Positions 26,512 through 38,700 of a stretch of 64,000 nucleotides of DNA are shown one piece after another. This DNA is from Sipunculus nudus (taxonomy: Eukaryota; Annelida; Sipuncula; Golfingiida; Sipunculidae): NCBI GenBank assembly GCA_026874595.1, contig CM049318.1, positions 35,675,956 to 35,739,955 of the forward strand. The letters are read 5' to 3'. Position 1 is the stretch's first letter; each line of letters begins with the position of its first letter. The notes below the pieces were generated by a model. It was not told where the DNA came from, made no database searches, and saw nothing but the letters and a program-made list of their open reading frames with translations. Made by a program: the position numbers and the translations under genes.

Positions 26512-26665
26512 TTCCCAATTAAAACAAGGGCATTCTTGATATTTCAAAGAAAGTCTATATACCGATCACATGAAAACACATCAATAGAATACGGTTAAGT
26601 TAATGCTCACACACACACACACACACACATGTATATATATATATATGTATACATATATATATATA
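26470..26665. repeat. (TA)n and (CA)n microsatellites
   Basis: TA tract at about 26470-26507, and a CA run at about 26609-26629 followed by ATGTATA repeats. The surrounding spacer 25561-26850 has no gene signal. Confidence 0.9.
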
Positions 26666-27438
26666 TCATACTCCTATATAAGACAATAAATACAATATAC
26701 TAAAGTAAAAGTACCTGCCTGTATAGGAAAGTAATGGACAAAACATTTTTTTATCAGCTTGTATGTGATATTATTTCTCCATTTCAGTATATGGTGAAAA
26801 ATCCAATGAATAAAACAGGTACGCGCAAATGATGTTGCTAGAGGAATATATAGTGTAATACAGAGCGTTCTAACTTAGCCAGATGCTCAGTATGGCTGAC
26901 GGCAGGAGATTCTTAATCTCCGCGTACCAGACACAGGACAGAGCGGACCCATACCGAACAAGTGCAGTTAGCACATTTATTACCGGTTCTCAGATAATAA
27001 TTGTATTAAGAACAAAAATACACGTGCTGATCAGGCCATGACCTCCTAACGTGAAGATTAATGACCTCTGTAACTGTGAGGCTGCCCGCGGTACAAGTTT
27101 GTTCCAGAGCTAAACTGTTGAGATGTCGCTATGTGGCTAATTCATCACTAGGGCTCAGTGACGTCATAACTGAGGGAAATTTGTCTCAAACCCTAACCGT
27201 TGGTGAGTTGATTCTGCTTGATCAGATATTGCATTGAAATTCGGGATTACTCGATATATATTCCATAACTTATTTGATTTTTACATTTAGACCCTAGGAT
27301 GTAATATATAAACGAAATTGCTAAAAATAACTTTTCTTAGTACTTGGGTCACGTATCAGTTAAACATCTCTTCAACAACATAAACAACGAAACAAAATCA
27401 AACAAAATTTTTTATCGATCAAAGCTTCATCAAGTATA

Positions 27439-27439
<1 letters not shown>

Positions 27440-27515
<76 letters not shown>
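27440..27515. repeat. (TA)n microsatellite
   Basis: TA tract inside the insertion that splits the duplicated segment. Confidence 0.95.
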
Positions 27516-27521
<6 letters not shown>

Positions 27522-27658
27522 TAATATATGTACTGCAAAAATATCTTAATAATAAAGATTCATATTTTTACTACTCCCTATTATATCTTGGCTATAAGGA
27601 AAGAATGACATTTTTTCTTATGATATTTTTTTTCTTCTTCTGATAAGATCATTTTTTC

Positions 27659-28157
27659 TACGGAGCCCGGAAGACGACTGGTCAAACCATCACTTAATCC
27701 GGGTTATGTAGCTAACCAGCTTGTTGCACAGGACTCAAGGCCGGGAGATCGTGAGTTCGAATCTTAGTCGAGGGCGTGAGGTTTTTCACGGTCGGCCCCC
27801 ATCCGGGGTGAGCGCTCTGCAGGCTTAGTGGGAATGCCGCGCCAAACGGCCGTGTTTCACTCACAAACGAGTGCGCCTCTCGGGGGTTCATCGGTGGTAT
27901 GACCCTGCAGCGGGGAAGATTACACAGGTGCATTAGTCACCGGGTCTGGTTGACGACAGTATATAAAATGAGAGGAAGCATGTGAAACTGCCCTGTCACG
28001 AGGTCCGAAACCGGAATCGAAATCTGTAAATGTACATATACGTAGTTAAGTTAGCATTAAAAAATTGGAGGCGGTCTAGTAATTCGTGCGCACTGATTAC
28101 TAATTTATGCGCACGGATTAACAAATATTTTGATCATGTAGTCTTCCGGGCTCCGTA
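27659..28157. mobile_element. 499-bp element with perfect 17-bp inverted termini and tRNA-like head
   Basis: The left end TACGGAGCCCGGAAGAC is the exact reverse complement of 28141-28157. Inside, GTGAGTTCGAATCTTAG (about 27750) fits the RNA polymerase III B box, and TAGCTAACCAG (about 27710) could be the A box. The GC-rich body with GGTCGGCCCCCATCC resembles a SINE. Either a SINE was captured inside a MITE, or this is a SINE variant with inverted ends. Confidence 0.7.
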
Positions 28158-28232
28158 TTTCATGCTATCAGAAAGAGATCTTATTGAAAGAAAATATTAT
28201 CTTTGGATACTATGATGGATACTTTTCTTTTG

Positions 28233-28237
<5 letters not shown>

Positions 28238-28298
<61 letters not shown>

Positions 28299-28313
28299 TA
28301 GATAGATAGATAG

Positions 28314-28395
<82 letters not shown>
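28238..28395. repeat. Compound (TA)n-(GA)n-(GATA)n microsatellite
   Basis: The order is TA, GA, GATA, TA, GA. The near-symmetry suggests duplication of a TA-GA unit. Confidence 0.95.
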
Positions 28396-29537
28396 TTTCT
28401 TAAGACAAGATATATTATTATTCTTGATTTTAAACATGCTGCCTATAATTCAAGAAAAAGTATTTTGAGGAGTTCTAGTCAACATTCATACATATATGGA
28501 CAATTATGGACAATAAGTGATATTGCGGATATTTTTTTTTTTGCATTATACCCGTTCCTTTTTTATTCAAATGATGTCATTTTCAGGTAACGTCTAAAGC
28601 AGATGTTGGAACATCTGCTTAATTCCTGGCACGCGGAATGCGGTGAAGCAGCTAGTGGCCCCTGCTGGCAGATATCTAAATTATTATTGTCTTGCATCAA
28701 ACCCCTTAAGTAAACATCACGCTCACCCTGTGTAAGAATAAATATGCCAGTTTCAGTGGGAATAGAATACACCTCATTGGTTGGGTCACTGATCTTCCGA
28801 ACGTGTATCTGTTTTTTTAACTATAAACTCTGGCACTTATATCATAACCCGACGCAAACAGGGATAATTTCAAGAGAACCGTAGAGATTCACAATTAATG
28901 TGGTTTATTTATTTGGGCTTTGCATTGTCCCCTATAATAGGTGTTGTTGTGAACCGTGTATTGGTTACAATAAAACAAATACTAAATCAAATAAATAATT
29001 CTGTACGCCAGTCATATCAAAATGACGGTTATGTTTCGGTCTGTATCATCATTCTACCAGCAAGACTTTGGCCGCTACTTAACAAGATCCCTTCTTTCAT
29101 CGAGCTTCTCCGGCGTCTATTTCATTAAAAATGAATAAGGCAGTTGAACCAATCAACACATCTGTTGCTATGTTTAGATAAAACGTTCGGCATTGCCAGA
29201 ATCTGGCCAATCAAACAAAGCTTCGTAAGCTAATCCCGTTTTGGTACATGAGTTCTTGATCTGATGGTTAACATTTGTTTTCTTGGATGTAATTGGCAGA
29301 TGTGATCAGGTGATAAGGTCTGCGATATCTTGGGGTGCTTTTACTGCATGGGGTCCTTATTTTCCAGTGGGGGCTCTATCCGAATTCCTGTGGATTTACC
29401 TTTTACATTTCTCGGAAAAGGAAAAGGAATGGAGTGTAATGCAACCAAACAATGTGTGCGCAGTGTCCCGAAACCGATAATGCCACAAGAGCACGCCTAG
29501 AATTCATTAGGGAAATTTAAATGAGACTAACACCCGC

Positions 29538-29960
29538 GATGTATAGTATAACATCATCGATAACGTGACAGAAACGCACCGTATAATATAACATCACCGA
29601 TGATGTGACGAATACGCGTTGTATAATATATCATCATCGTTGACCTGAGAAACATGTGCTGTATAATATAACATCATCGATGACGTGACAACCACGCGGT
29701 GTATAATTTAACACCGTCGATGGCGTTACCAATCAAACCCACGCTGTATATTATAACATTCTGGAAGACGTGACAAACATGTGCTGTATAATACAACATC
29801 ATCGATAACGTGACAAGCACGCGCTGTATAATATAACATCATCGATGATATGACGAATACGCCTTGTATAATATAACATCATCGATGACGCGAGAAACAT
29901 GTGCTGTATAATATAACATCATCGATGTCGTGACAAACCCGCGCTATATAATAGTACATT
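29538..29960. repeat. 40-bp minisatellite, about 10 units, with six-unit higher order
   Basis: Units start GTATAATATAACATCATCGAT at about 29541, 29581, 29621, 29661, 29701 (45 bp), 29746, 29786, 29826, 29866 and 29906. Units 1-4 match units 7-10 in their variable tails (for example ACGAATACG at 2 and 8, GAGAAACATGTGCT at 3 and 9). That indicates a duplicated block of six units, about 245 bp. Most units carry TGACGTGAC. Confidence 0.9.
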
Positions 29961-30190
29961 TCTTGAACTGAACTCACACATGTCCGAAATGGCACTAGTT
30001 TCTGTCTCTTTATGTAACTGCACGAGGAGAAACAGACGAATCTTGTTTTTGAGATGAAATATAGAGGCAAAGAATAAGAAATGTGTTGTACCTCATATAT
30101 CATATGATGTTATTTCACATTCAGCATTTAAGATAAATGTTAGGTTATAGTCACAACGATATCTATCTCATTCAACTTTACACTTTACTT

Positions 30191-30356
30191 CCTGGGGTGT
30201 GTTGCAATAAGGTGACTTAAGTCATGTAGGTGACTTAAGCCAAGGATCATCTGTGTGTCACCATGGTAACCATTATGACGTCACAATTGTAACCATGGTA
30301 TTTAGGCCCCCAACTGGGCTTAAGTCCAGTAAAATGTTATTGCAACAGGCCCCTGG
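30191..30356. mobile_element. 166-bp MITE
   Basis: The termini are CCTGGGGTGTGTTGCAATAA and, inverted, CCAGGGGCCTGTTGCAATAA. The inverted similarity continues inward over GACTTAAG. There is no coding capacity. Confidence 0.85.
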
Positions 30357-30474
30357 TCTCACTGGCCTGTTCATTTTTCCTTCTAAGCAGTCATGGTAGG
30401 AACTAGAAGGAGATTTGTTCTACATTTGCCTACGGCCCATGACCAGTACCCACACACCTGGATCAAGTGACCGT

Positions 30475-30600
30475 ACTCCTGTGGTAATGACCTATGTGAG
30501 GAGTCTTAGCGCAGACGGCGGTCAGAGCGGGACGCGAACCCACAACCCTGTGGTCACAAGTACTGGCCCCTAACCATAACCCGTCACGCTCTGAACATCC
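30475..30600 (-). repeat. tRNA-derived SINE head
   Basis: On the minus strand the segment contains TGGTTAGGGGCCAG (A-box-like) and GTGGGTTCGCGTCCCGC (B box) about 40 nt apart, as in tRNA-derived SINEs. It does not fold as a clean full tRNA, so a functional tRNA gene is unlikely. Confidence 0.6.
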
Positions 30601-30609
30601 ATATCAAAA

Positions 30610-32015
30610 CATTGGTAAATATTCATAATATAAATATGTAATATAAATCAAGAATAAGATCGGCTTATATGCCAGTACTGTAGACGATCACATTATCTTA
30701 AATGAAAAAAAAACAAGGCGTTTACTTGGTGCTGCAGATGCACGGTTAAAATATGTGTAGACGAACGATCCTGTGCTGTCTTTAGCAAATGGTTAATCCA
30801 AAATGCGACGACTTGCCTTGGTCAAGAACTGAAAAAAAATTAAAAAGGTACACTTGTAAATAAAAATAGTTCATTTTCACCCCCCCCCCCCCAAAACAAA
30901 TGAGAGTCCAAACGCACGCACGCATAGAAATGGAAAGATGAAAAATGTGAGAGGAGGCAAACTCAGAAAACAGCAAATTACGATATATCAGTCAAATAAA
31001 ATCCAGTTATATCTAACACTTACCGTTTGGCTCCATGAACAAATTAGCCAATAAAATGGAAGTTCTCCCTGCAGAGATGGCGCCGACGACCTTTGCGCTG
31101 GTTGCGCCCGTAAACGAAGATACGATAAGAGATTCATCTCCTTGATTTGTCGCATTTCGCTAAGCCGTAGGATTCCTGATTTAAACCCTTAATTTTGCGC
31201 TCTCGACAAACCCTCGGAAACTGTTCATGGACCATATGGTCACCAAGGGTCGGTAAAATGTCGTGTTACCTTTTGATGCACGAACTGCAGATTTAGTTCG
31301 GATCTGATAAATAAATGACCACTTACGTAAAGGTTGTCGTTAGAAGGCTGCTGCCATGGTACCCACAATGCTTTGGGTTTCCGTAATACCAAGGACGCTG
31401 GGAAGATGTGTGTTATTCCTGGAAACTGGAGAATGTTTCTAGCTTCGAGCCGAAGCAAGCCGTAAAAAGCACGGTACAGTAGGTGAAGGGGTGATGTCAA
31501 ACTGTGATCTTGGGTACCATATACATGATCTCTCACTGTGGCTAAGAAACGTTGAAAAATTCGGTTTAAACAAGGAAGTTTGCGGTATTGTGGTCAGACA
31601 GCTACCTGTGGCAGAAGAACAGTGCTGAATGATATTGGTGAGCATTAGAGTATATTGAACAATTGTCAGATATGGATTTCACCATGTGTAACTTAGTGTT
31701 AATGCCTTCTATGTTTTATTGAGAACAATGTTCATTGTTTACATCGGATTAATCCCTATCAGCGACAGCATTATTATTTGTATTACAAGAGAACATGGAA
31801 CATTTCTTTAAATGGCTGCGTAAGATGTACAAAATGGCAAATATGTTCGATGAATTAAACCTATTGCTTTTAGACGTTTCAACTGCACCTAGACTGTCTT
31901 AAATACCCATAAAAACTCTAAATTTATTTACAAGGATGAGTTCAATGCAATGAAGGTTGAAAATAAGGAACTTTTTTCCCTTTGTGGTAACAGTTCTTGG
32001 TTTTCCTCTTTTCAG
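30610..32015. other. Spacer upstream of gene 2, no confident gene
   Basis: Contains a poly-C run at about 30880 and overlapping minus-strand frames (31645-31240) with no recognised domain. A short plus-strand frame, ATGGAAGTTCTCCC at about 31058, runs for about 30 codons. None has supporting splice or family evidence. Confidence 0.4.
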
Positions 32016-32123
32016 CCAAGGATATCAATCAACATGTAAGAAAAATGTTCGCGTTCTAATAGAAAGTCATCCTCAAATTAAGAACCGCAAGTTTATGGGA
32101 ACCGCAAGTGAAGCCATAACAAG
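32016..32123 (+). other. Candidate orphan or 5' exon upstream of gene 2
   Basis: A pyrimidine-rich acceptor CTCTTTTCAG precedes 32016 and a donor AAG|GTAAGA follows 32123. One frame is open across all 108 nt. Its phase (2-2) does not match gene 2 exon 1, so if used it would be a 5' UTR exon or belong elsewhere. Confidence 0.3.
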
Positions 32124-32676
32124 GTAAGATGTCCAATATGTATTAATACTTGTAAGAAATGGACATTTTAATAACAGCGATAGTAAGTCATTGCTATAAA
32201 TAGATCGGCAGATAATGGATAACCAACAAGTGATGACCTTCAACTCAATTGGTAATACAGTGTATTTGTAGTTAAAAAGAAAAGTTGATGTTTTGTTTAG
32301 TTAGAAAAGTTAAACATCGGTAAATGTAACGTATTCTTCAAATACGGAACTTTCTTGTCTTGAGAGCACCCGTGTTGTTTTGTCATATCAGAACTTAAAC
32401 TTTAAATCATATACCAAGGTATGAAAACGTATATGAAAACTTTCTAATTTCAAAATGAATGTCTGACTGTGTGTTGGTTTCAGGTGCTGAGATAAATCTA
32501 GAAACGCATATGGATATATGAATGCTGTGACAGACACTTAATTTTCTCTACAAGCCTGTTTTCTCCTCACCTGAGCGTCTCTTTTGGACTTTGATGAGCA
32601 GAAACAGAATTATGAACTTTTAATTGACTGGTGTCTGGTTGGGGTAGGATTTATTCAAATTAGGACTGGGGCAAGG

Positions 32677-32785
32677 ATGGTGACGTCACGTAAGCAGGAG
32701 ACGGAATGTTTTCAGTGTGTGTTGTGGACTGTGCTTATCAGCGTCGTACATACATGTTACAGGCGGAACCCTGTCTACAGACCAG
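32677..32785 (+). CDS. Gene 2 exon 1: signal peptide
   Basis: The ATG at 32677 is followed by a hydrophobic stretch [14 protein letters not shown] and the linker YRRNPVYRP. The donor CCAG|GTTTGT leaves phase 1. An upstream in-frame ATG at 32584 would add 31 residues ahead of the signal core and is less likely. Confidence 0.72.
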
Positions 32786-35700
32786 GTTTGTGCAAGATCT
32801 CAACTCGCTCTCAAGCTCAAAACCATGGTTGATTGATTTGGTAAACGAAAACGTACTACTAATTCACATTAATACAAAGATATGATAAAAATATATATTC
32901 TTATCAGTATTATTATTATTATTGTTATCATAAGGACAATTAAGAACACAGTGTTGATAAATGAGTGTGGCGAAGATAAGGTTAACAAAAATCCAGTCAT
33001 AAAATGTAGGACCTTAGTTTAAAGTGTATATAATAGCTGAGTTTATTATTAATATCCACTTGAAACTTTCTAACAAAATCTGGATCAGTGACGGTCGCAC
33101 AGACTAAAGGAACAGGGCAAAGATATGAACAAAATTTAAACTATTATGATTTTATAGAGTACTATGATGTGAGAAGAAATTAAGATTATTACTACCGAAA
33201 TGACACAAAATTTCGCATGGACAAGCTCTTCGTACATGACTAATATTTTAACGATAAATGGTACCTTTTTCAGAAAATATTGAATCCTACTTCCCGGAGT
33301 AATTTCTGTTACATATTTTGCAGTGATGGTACGCTACATCCGTTTTATAACTATTACATCGTAACAACTTCTTGCTGTAGCATGGTTCACTCTTTTTGGC
33401 GTTAATTTATCTGTGGAAGATTGATATGGATGCCAAGGCTTTCTGATACAGAGGTTCACCCCTAGTGTAAGCCCGTCATATGACGGGAGTATTATGGTAT
33501 ACTCTCTGTCCGTCAGTTAACTTTTGGTGTCGCAGCAATAACTTACCGGGGCTTTGATGGATTTTCACCAAACTCACCATAACTACTAACCAGCAGATTA
33601 TCTCGCCCGAGTTTGATGATGGGCAAAATCCACGCACATTTTAATTATTTAATAAGGTCAAGGGTCACAAGGCTTCTTTGTTGTGTCGCCGCGATAACTT
33701 GCGAATAAAATGAAGGATTTTGATAAATTCATAAAAAAATGTTAATCAATAAAATATCTCGCTAAGATTGTTTTCCTGCAAAATCCACGAATATTCAATG
33801 AGATCAGAGGTTACCGTGCTTTGGATCGAGGCACCTCGGTGACTTAACAAAAATCCAATGGATTTTCATGAAACTCATTACACATATTAACCAAAAGTTT
33901 CTCACCTCAGTTAAATTCAGCAGATTTCACGCATATTTCATGAGGTCAGAGGTCACAAGACATAAGACGGGCGTATTATGCACGTTTGTGGTGCTCTTGT
34001 TATGCAAGCAATTATGTCATATTTCCCGTGCTCTAGATCTCACTCTGCAATCACGTCACCTATAACTCTGCAGCTCGTCTGGTAGCCAAATACCTATGGG
34101 CGGCGGCCGGATGTTGTTCGTCTCATGTCTACCCCATCGCTGGTTGTTCCTAAATGGCAAATTCCTTTGCATTTAATTCACAACATGTTAATATAATAAC
34201 ACACGTGAAAGACAGAAACAGTATATGAACATTTTTAAATAGTCAATCATATGATAATCATATGATAAATCATATTGGTATTGACTGCTGTCGCGCATGA
34301 ACATAACATATACAAATAGTCAGCCAACTTTGATAAAAGATAAAGAAAAATAACTTTTCGAGAGGGTAATCTGAAATCGTAGGGGGTAATATAAGAAATG
34401 TTGTATGTATTCTTTTACAGTACCTATGGATTCTCTATGCTTCCGTGAGAACCCCGCCCACTTGCGGTTTAACAATGCTGTACGTCTGTGGGCCCCCAGC
34501 TTGCTGAGCATGCAGCTTCCATACCACTGCTCAGTACTGTTTGACGCCGGGAACGACAAGAGGCTCTTCATCACGCTACGGTCACTCGACACCGAGGCCT
34601 CCAAGAACTGTAGCCGAGACAGCTTACGGATCTTTGATGTAATCCCTCCGGACGACAGACTCTTTGATTTGACAGGTATGTTTCATTATGCATTAAGGAC
34701 TGAACTAAAATTATAGCAATAAAGAAGCTTTGTCTAACCATACAATATTACACAACACTTAAGTGAAGATACAATACACGTTACGATACATTTAAGGAAT
34801 CTTACAGGGAATGTTTTAAAAGCTAAATATTACAGATTTTAAGTTAATGGTCAGCCTTGCTTACTGCCAGATGGCCAAACAGTTGCTTCATACAACATGT
34901 ATCTTCACATAGTAAATGATATTTATTCACGATAATCTGATCAAATGTTGTTTAACCCGTTGCGACAAAGACATTTAAATTATGTCTTATATGGCACTAA
35001 AAAAAAGTTATAAATTTCGGACGTCGTTTACCTGCACGTGACCAAATCTCGTCGAAGTGTCTTCACCCAGACGGCTGACAATAGGCCTACCGATGCGATA
35101 TTAGACTCTGTATCGCGATTTATCGGTCCACATGGTGTATCGTTACAGTCCTAACTGGATCTTGCAGCAACTGTTATTAAGCTCAGATGTCTAAACATCG
35201 TCTGATTTATGACGATCACCATTTGTCCGTCGTACTACTGGCTTTCTGGCCATCCGTTCGTCCGTTACCAGGACACTAATCGCATCATCAACCATGAACA
35301 AATCTCCAAGGCAATCCGAAAAGAGGTACGGTAACATATATTCTTCGAATTATGGGTCCAATTTTTAATGTTTTGCACATTAGAAGTCCCAATAGGCTGA
35401 AGAAATTCTGTTTAGAATGGAATAAAATGTAGAGAATAGAATTGGGATATTTATGCATCTCATTTACACCATTCAGAACATCAACACACAGAGTGTAAAC
35501 ACATTTTGGGCTTGGATTCTCCGAGTAATAAGGCAAAAGCACATGTCTGAGCACCTCATAAGTTAAGACTGATGTCAGTAAAAGGGGCCCAATCACCTAT
35601 AAAGTATGTTGAATTAACACGAAAAATAGCCTCTCCCCTTTAAAAAGAATTGGTACCTGCCAAACTATTGCCCTGAAACCGTTTGCTTACTCCGGTAAAG

Positions 35701-38700
35701 GAGTTTTAACAACAGTGCACCGGGCGCGATCACAGGCGTAAACATAAATACAGCGCATGCATCGCAGGGCTACACCACGTCATTCCGGAGATTTTCTGAC
35801 TTCTTGGCCCAAAATATGAAATACATGTTCTTGCTTTCTGAAACATCACGTGTTGCGGCTCACAATCGGACCTCCGGTCACGCGGGACTGATTTGGTAAA
35901 CAAACACTGAAGGACTGTGTTTTTCAACACGCAGAGACATAACAAAGTGCGAAACCGCCGTGTGCGAGGTATTGAGCCTGTGTGCTCCGATGTTTTTGCT
36001 GATAACCTTTTGTCAAAAGCAAACTGTTATTGTGAAAGAGTAGGCAAAATATTGTTCCTTTAATATTCTTAAGGACAACCGTTGTTGTCATAAAAAGATT
36101 TGCCAACATATTAATCATATGACCAATATATAAAAATATCCTTTTGAATTATGGTGCTGACTATGTCGATCAACTTCTCTTTGTCTCCCATAATGATAGT
36201 TTCAACATTTCCCACACGAGGCAGAAAAATTAACAGTTCAGCTTTAATGTAATGATTAATGGAGGCCCTGTGTATGCAGATACCCCACAACAAGCAGGTT
36301 TACTTCCTACTTCGGTCCACCAATAAGACTGTCTGTCCATATGGCGCTCTCTACAGTACGGAATTTTAGGAATTGTTTCCGTTGTTATTAGTATCAATGT
36401 CAGATGAGCATCATGACCCTTCAGCCATTTGCTACCCGAGCCCTAGCGCCATTTCGGCCCTCTGACATTAGAGAGTCTACAACCAGCGTACTGGCTGTCA
36501 GAATGCCGGTCCATCCTTCAACGAGTAACGCATTTCAAGGCTCTATGGGGATGCAAATATTTTCGTCATTTTTGACAACGCCTCGTGGGTTACAAGAACG
36601 CTCTCACTTGACATAAACCAGACAAATCGTTAGCTTTTTCAGCCTTCTCTCTATAAAAAAGCTAGCATGAGCGAGTATGCGTGATTGTTCATTTTTTTAC
36701 CGCAAAAAAAATTAAAGCATGGCTCGTACGGGTTATTTGGCGGCAGCCAAATTGTACGCGAAACAGGAAATGACTCGTTACCATAGAAACGGAGTTTCGG
36801 TTTTGATTATGGTTTCACAGGTATTCTTTTGTGTTAATTCATCATTCGTAGCCTCATGTTAAGATTATGTGCAGTTTACCACGATATGAACGCAACAAGA
36901 TGAAAGGCAAAAGCAATGCAGTCCTCCGTTAGGCTTGTGTCACGACTGAAGTTAGGCTTACCCGGAAAATAGTAGTGCCTACGTGTAGTCACGGCTACTC
37001 GAGCACGAGAGGAGTTTTACCTGACCCATTTCGACATGTTACCATAGTGAAACCCTTAAAGTTAGAGTCTGGTTACAGTCTGGCTGGAACTAAATTTCAA
37101 CTTATTCACAGAAAGCATGACACATAGGGGATCAAAACCGTGCTTGGGTGTTGATACCCGAACACCCATAATTTGGTGTCCAATCTAAAATAAGTGAGAC
37201 TGGGAGTTTAATTTTTGGTGTGCTTAATCGCATAGTCGTGCTTTCTGCTGGGATTAGACGGTATCAGTTGAAGGAGGAGATTTCTACCTTCGACTTTGCC
37301 AGGGTTGGCTGGCCCAGGGTGACACAAAACTGCTTTACCCCAAGATAAGTAATAAGATGTTAAACAGTAAAATCTAAAGTGGTCACTTCCAAACAAATAC
37401 CAAACAATTTTTAAAAAATCACAGCGATGGTAAGTTTTCTTAGCTGATTCAACTCGTCTCGTGTAATTTAACACCTGGGTGATTTCATGAAGTGTGCTGT
37501 ATGGTTCAAGCTCCTTACGGCCTCTGCGGCTTCGTTTCCCGCCACATGAGGAGGGACTCCACGGCTGGCCGGATCCTCATCAACTTCTCAGTCAGGAGTA
37601 ACACTTACCTCCACAGACACTTTGACATAATGGCCTCCACCTTCACTACAGGTAGGGAAAAAATCCAATAATCACGCAGATGTGTCAGGTTTACATATAG
37701 AGCATTCGCTGATTGTTAACACTCTCTTTCCTGTTTACATTTATTTTATATTTCGGACCAATTCTGATACTCTTTCCATTTGCATAAAACACATATTTTG
37801 CTCAGCTTTTGCTGTATTTTACAACGTTTTCAACAGTTCTTAAAGAGAATGTTTCACTACAGGTAGGGAAAAAAAATCCAATAATCACGCAGATATGTCA
37901 GGTTTACATATAGAGCATTCGCTGATTGTTAACACTCCCTTTCCTGTTTACATTTATTTTATATTTCGGACCAATTCTGATACTCTTTCCATTTGCATAA
38001 AACACATATTTTGCTCAGCTTTTGCTGTATTTTACTACGTTTTCAACAGTTCTTAAAGAGAATGTTTGTCACAGGTTAATGGAAATCTGTAAAACTGAAA
38101 ATAAATATGTAATTTATTTGATCTAGGCATATGAGGGTTTTATTGGTGGAATTTTTGAGTGCGCTTCATAGAGCATGTAAAAAGGATAGGACTAATTAAA
38201 AACAGCGTAAGGACCATTTCTCATATCTCCGTCTGTTCAGATTCCAATTATTTATAATAATTTAAGGGAAGCTTCATATGTTATGTGCATGCGGAAATTA
38301 TTTGAGCTGAGAAATTGTTTGGGTTACTACAAAATGTTTGACCGTGCTTAAGTGGAATCTGCTACATATGCTAGCATGCATTTCCATTGATGAAACATGT
38401 TGTAAATATTTTCACTGTTAAGGGACATGTAACCCTGAGGAGTTTCGGTGCAGGAATGGTCGCTGTGTACCACACACGCTGCGCTGTGACTACGTGGACA
38501 ACTGTGGTGACTTTAGTGATGAAAACTGGAGGATATGCAAGGGTACGTCCTTTCACAGGCTATTTTTCTCATAAGTCTTATATTCATAATAATTGACGGT
38601 AGCACTATATTATAACTGATTTGGGTCCAGTTAAAATGACATCAAACTGAACTTAACCTTAATAGCAGCTAAATATCATTGTTAAAATTGTGACGTCATA

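Larger units (their letters stand above)
26851..29305 (+). pseudogene. Broken partial duplicate of gene 1 intron 4 to exon 5
   Basis: Blocks 26851-27148 and 29042-29305 match 22801-23105 and 23341-23640 of gene 1, in order. They are pulled apart by about 1.9 kb containing a TA tract, the TIR-bounded SINE-like element and a compound microsatellite. Immediately after, 29310-29400 reads RSAISWGAFTAWG, which may be a relic of the TM exon (RSCAIGLGVFFAFTA). No CUB or LDLa relic was found. This marks an earlier or failed duplication between the two intact genes. Confidence 0.6.

Noticed and set aside
29538-29960. Regularly spaced 40-bp repeats that could suggest a CRISPR array
   Set aside because: Units are contiguous without unique spacers and the genome is clearly eukaryotic; this is a minisatellite.
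30475-30600. Possible tRNA gene on the minus strand
   Set aside because: A and B boxes are present, but the arms do not form a complete cloverleaf; better explained as a SINE head. The same reasoning applies to 51690-51855 and 27700-27770.
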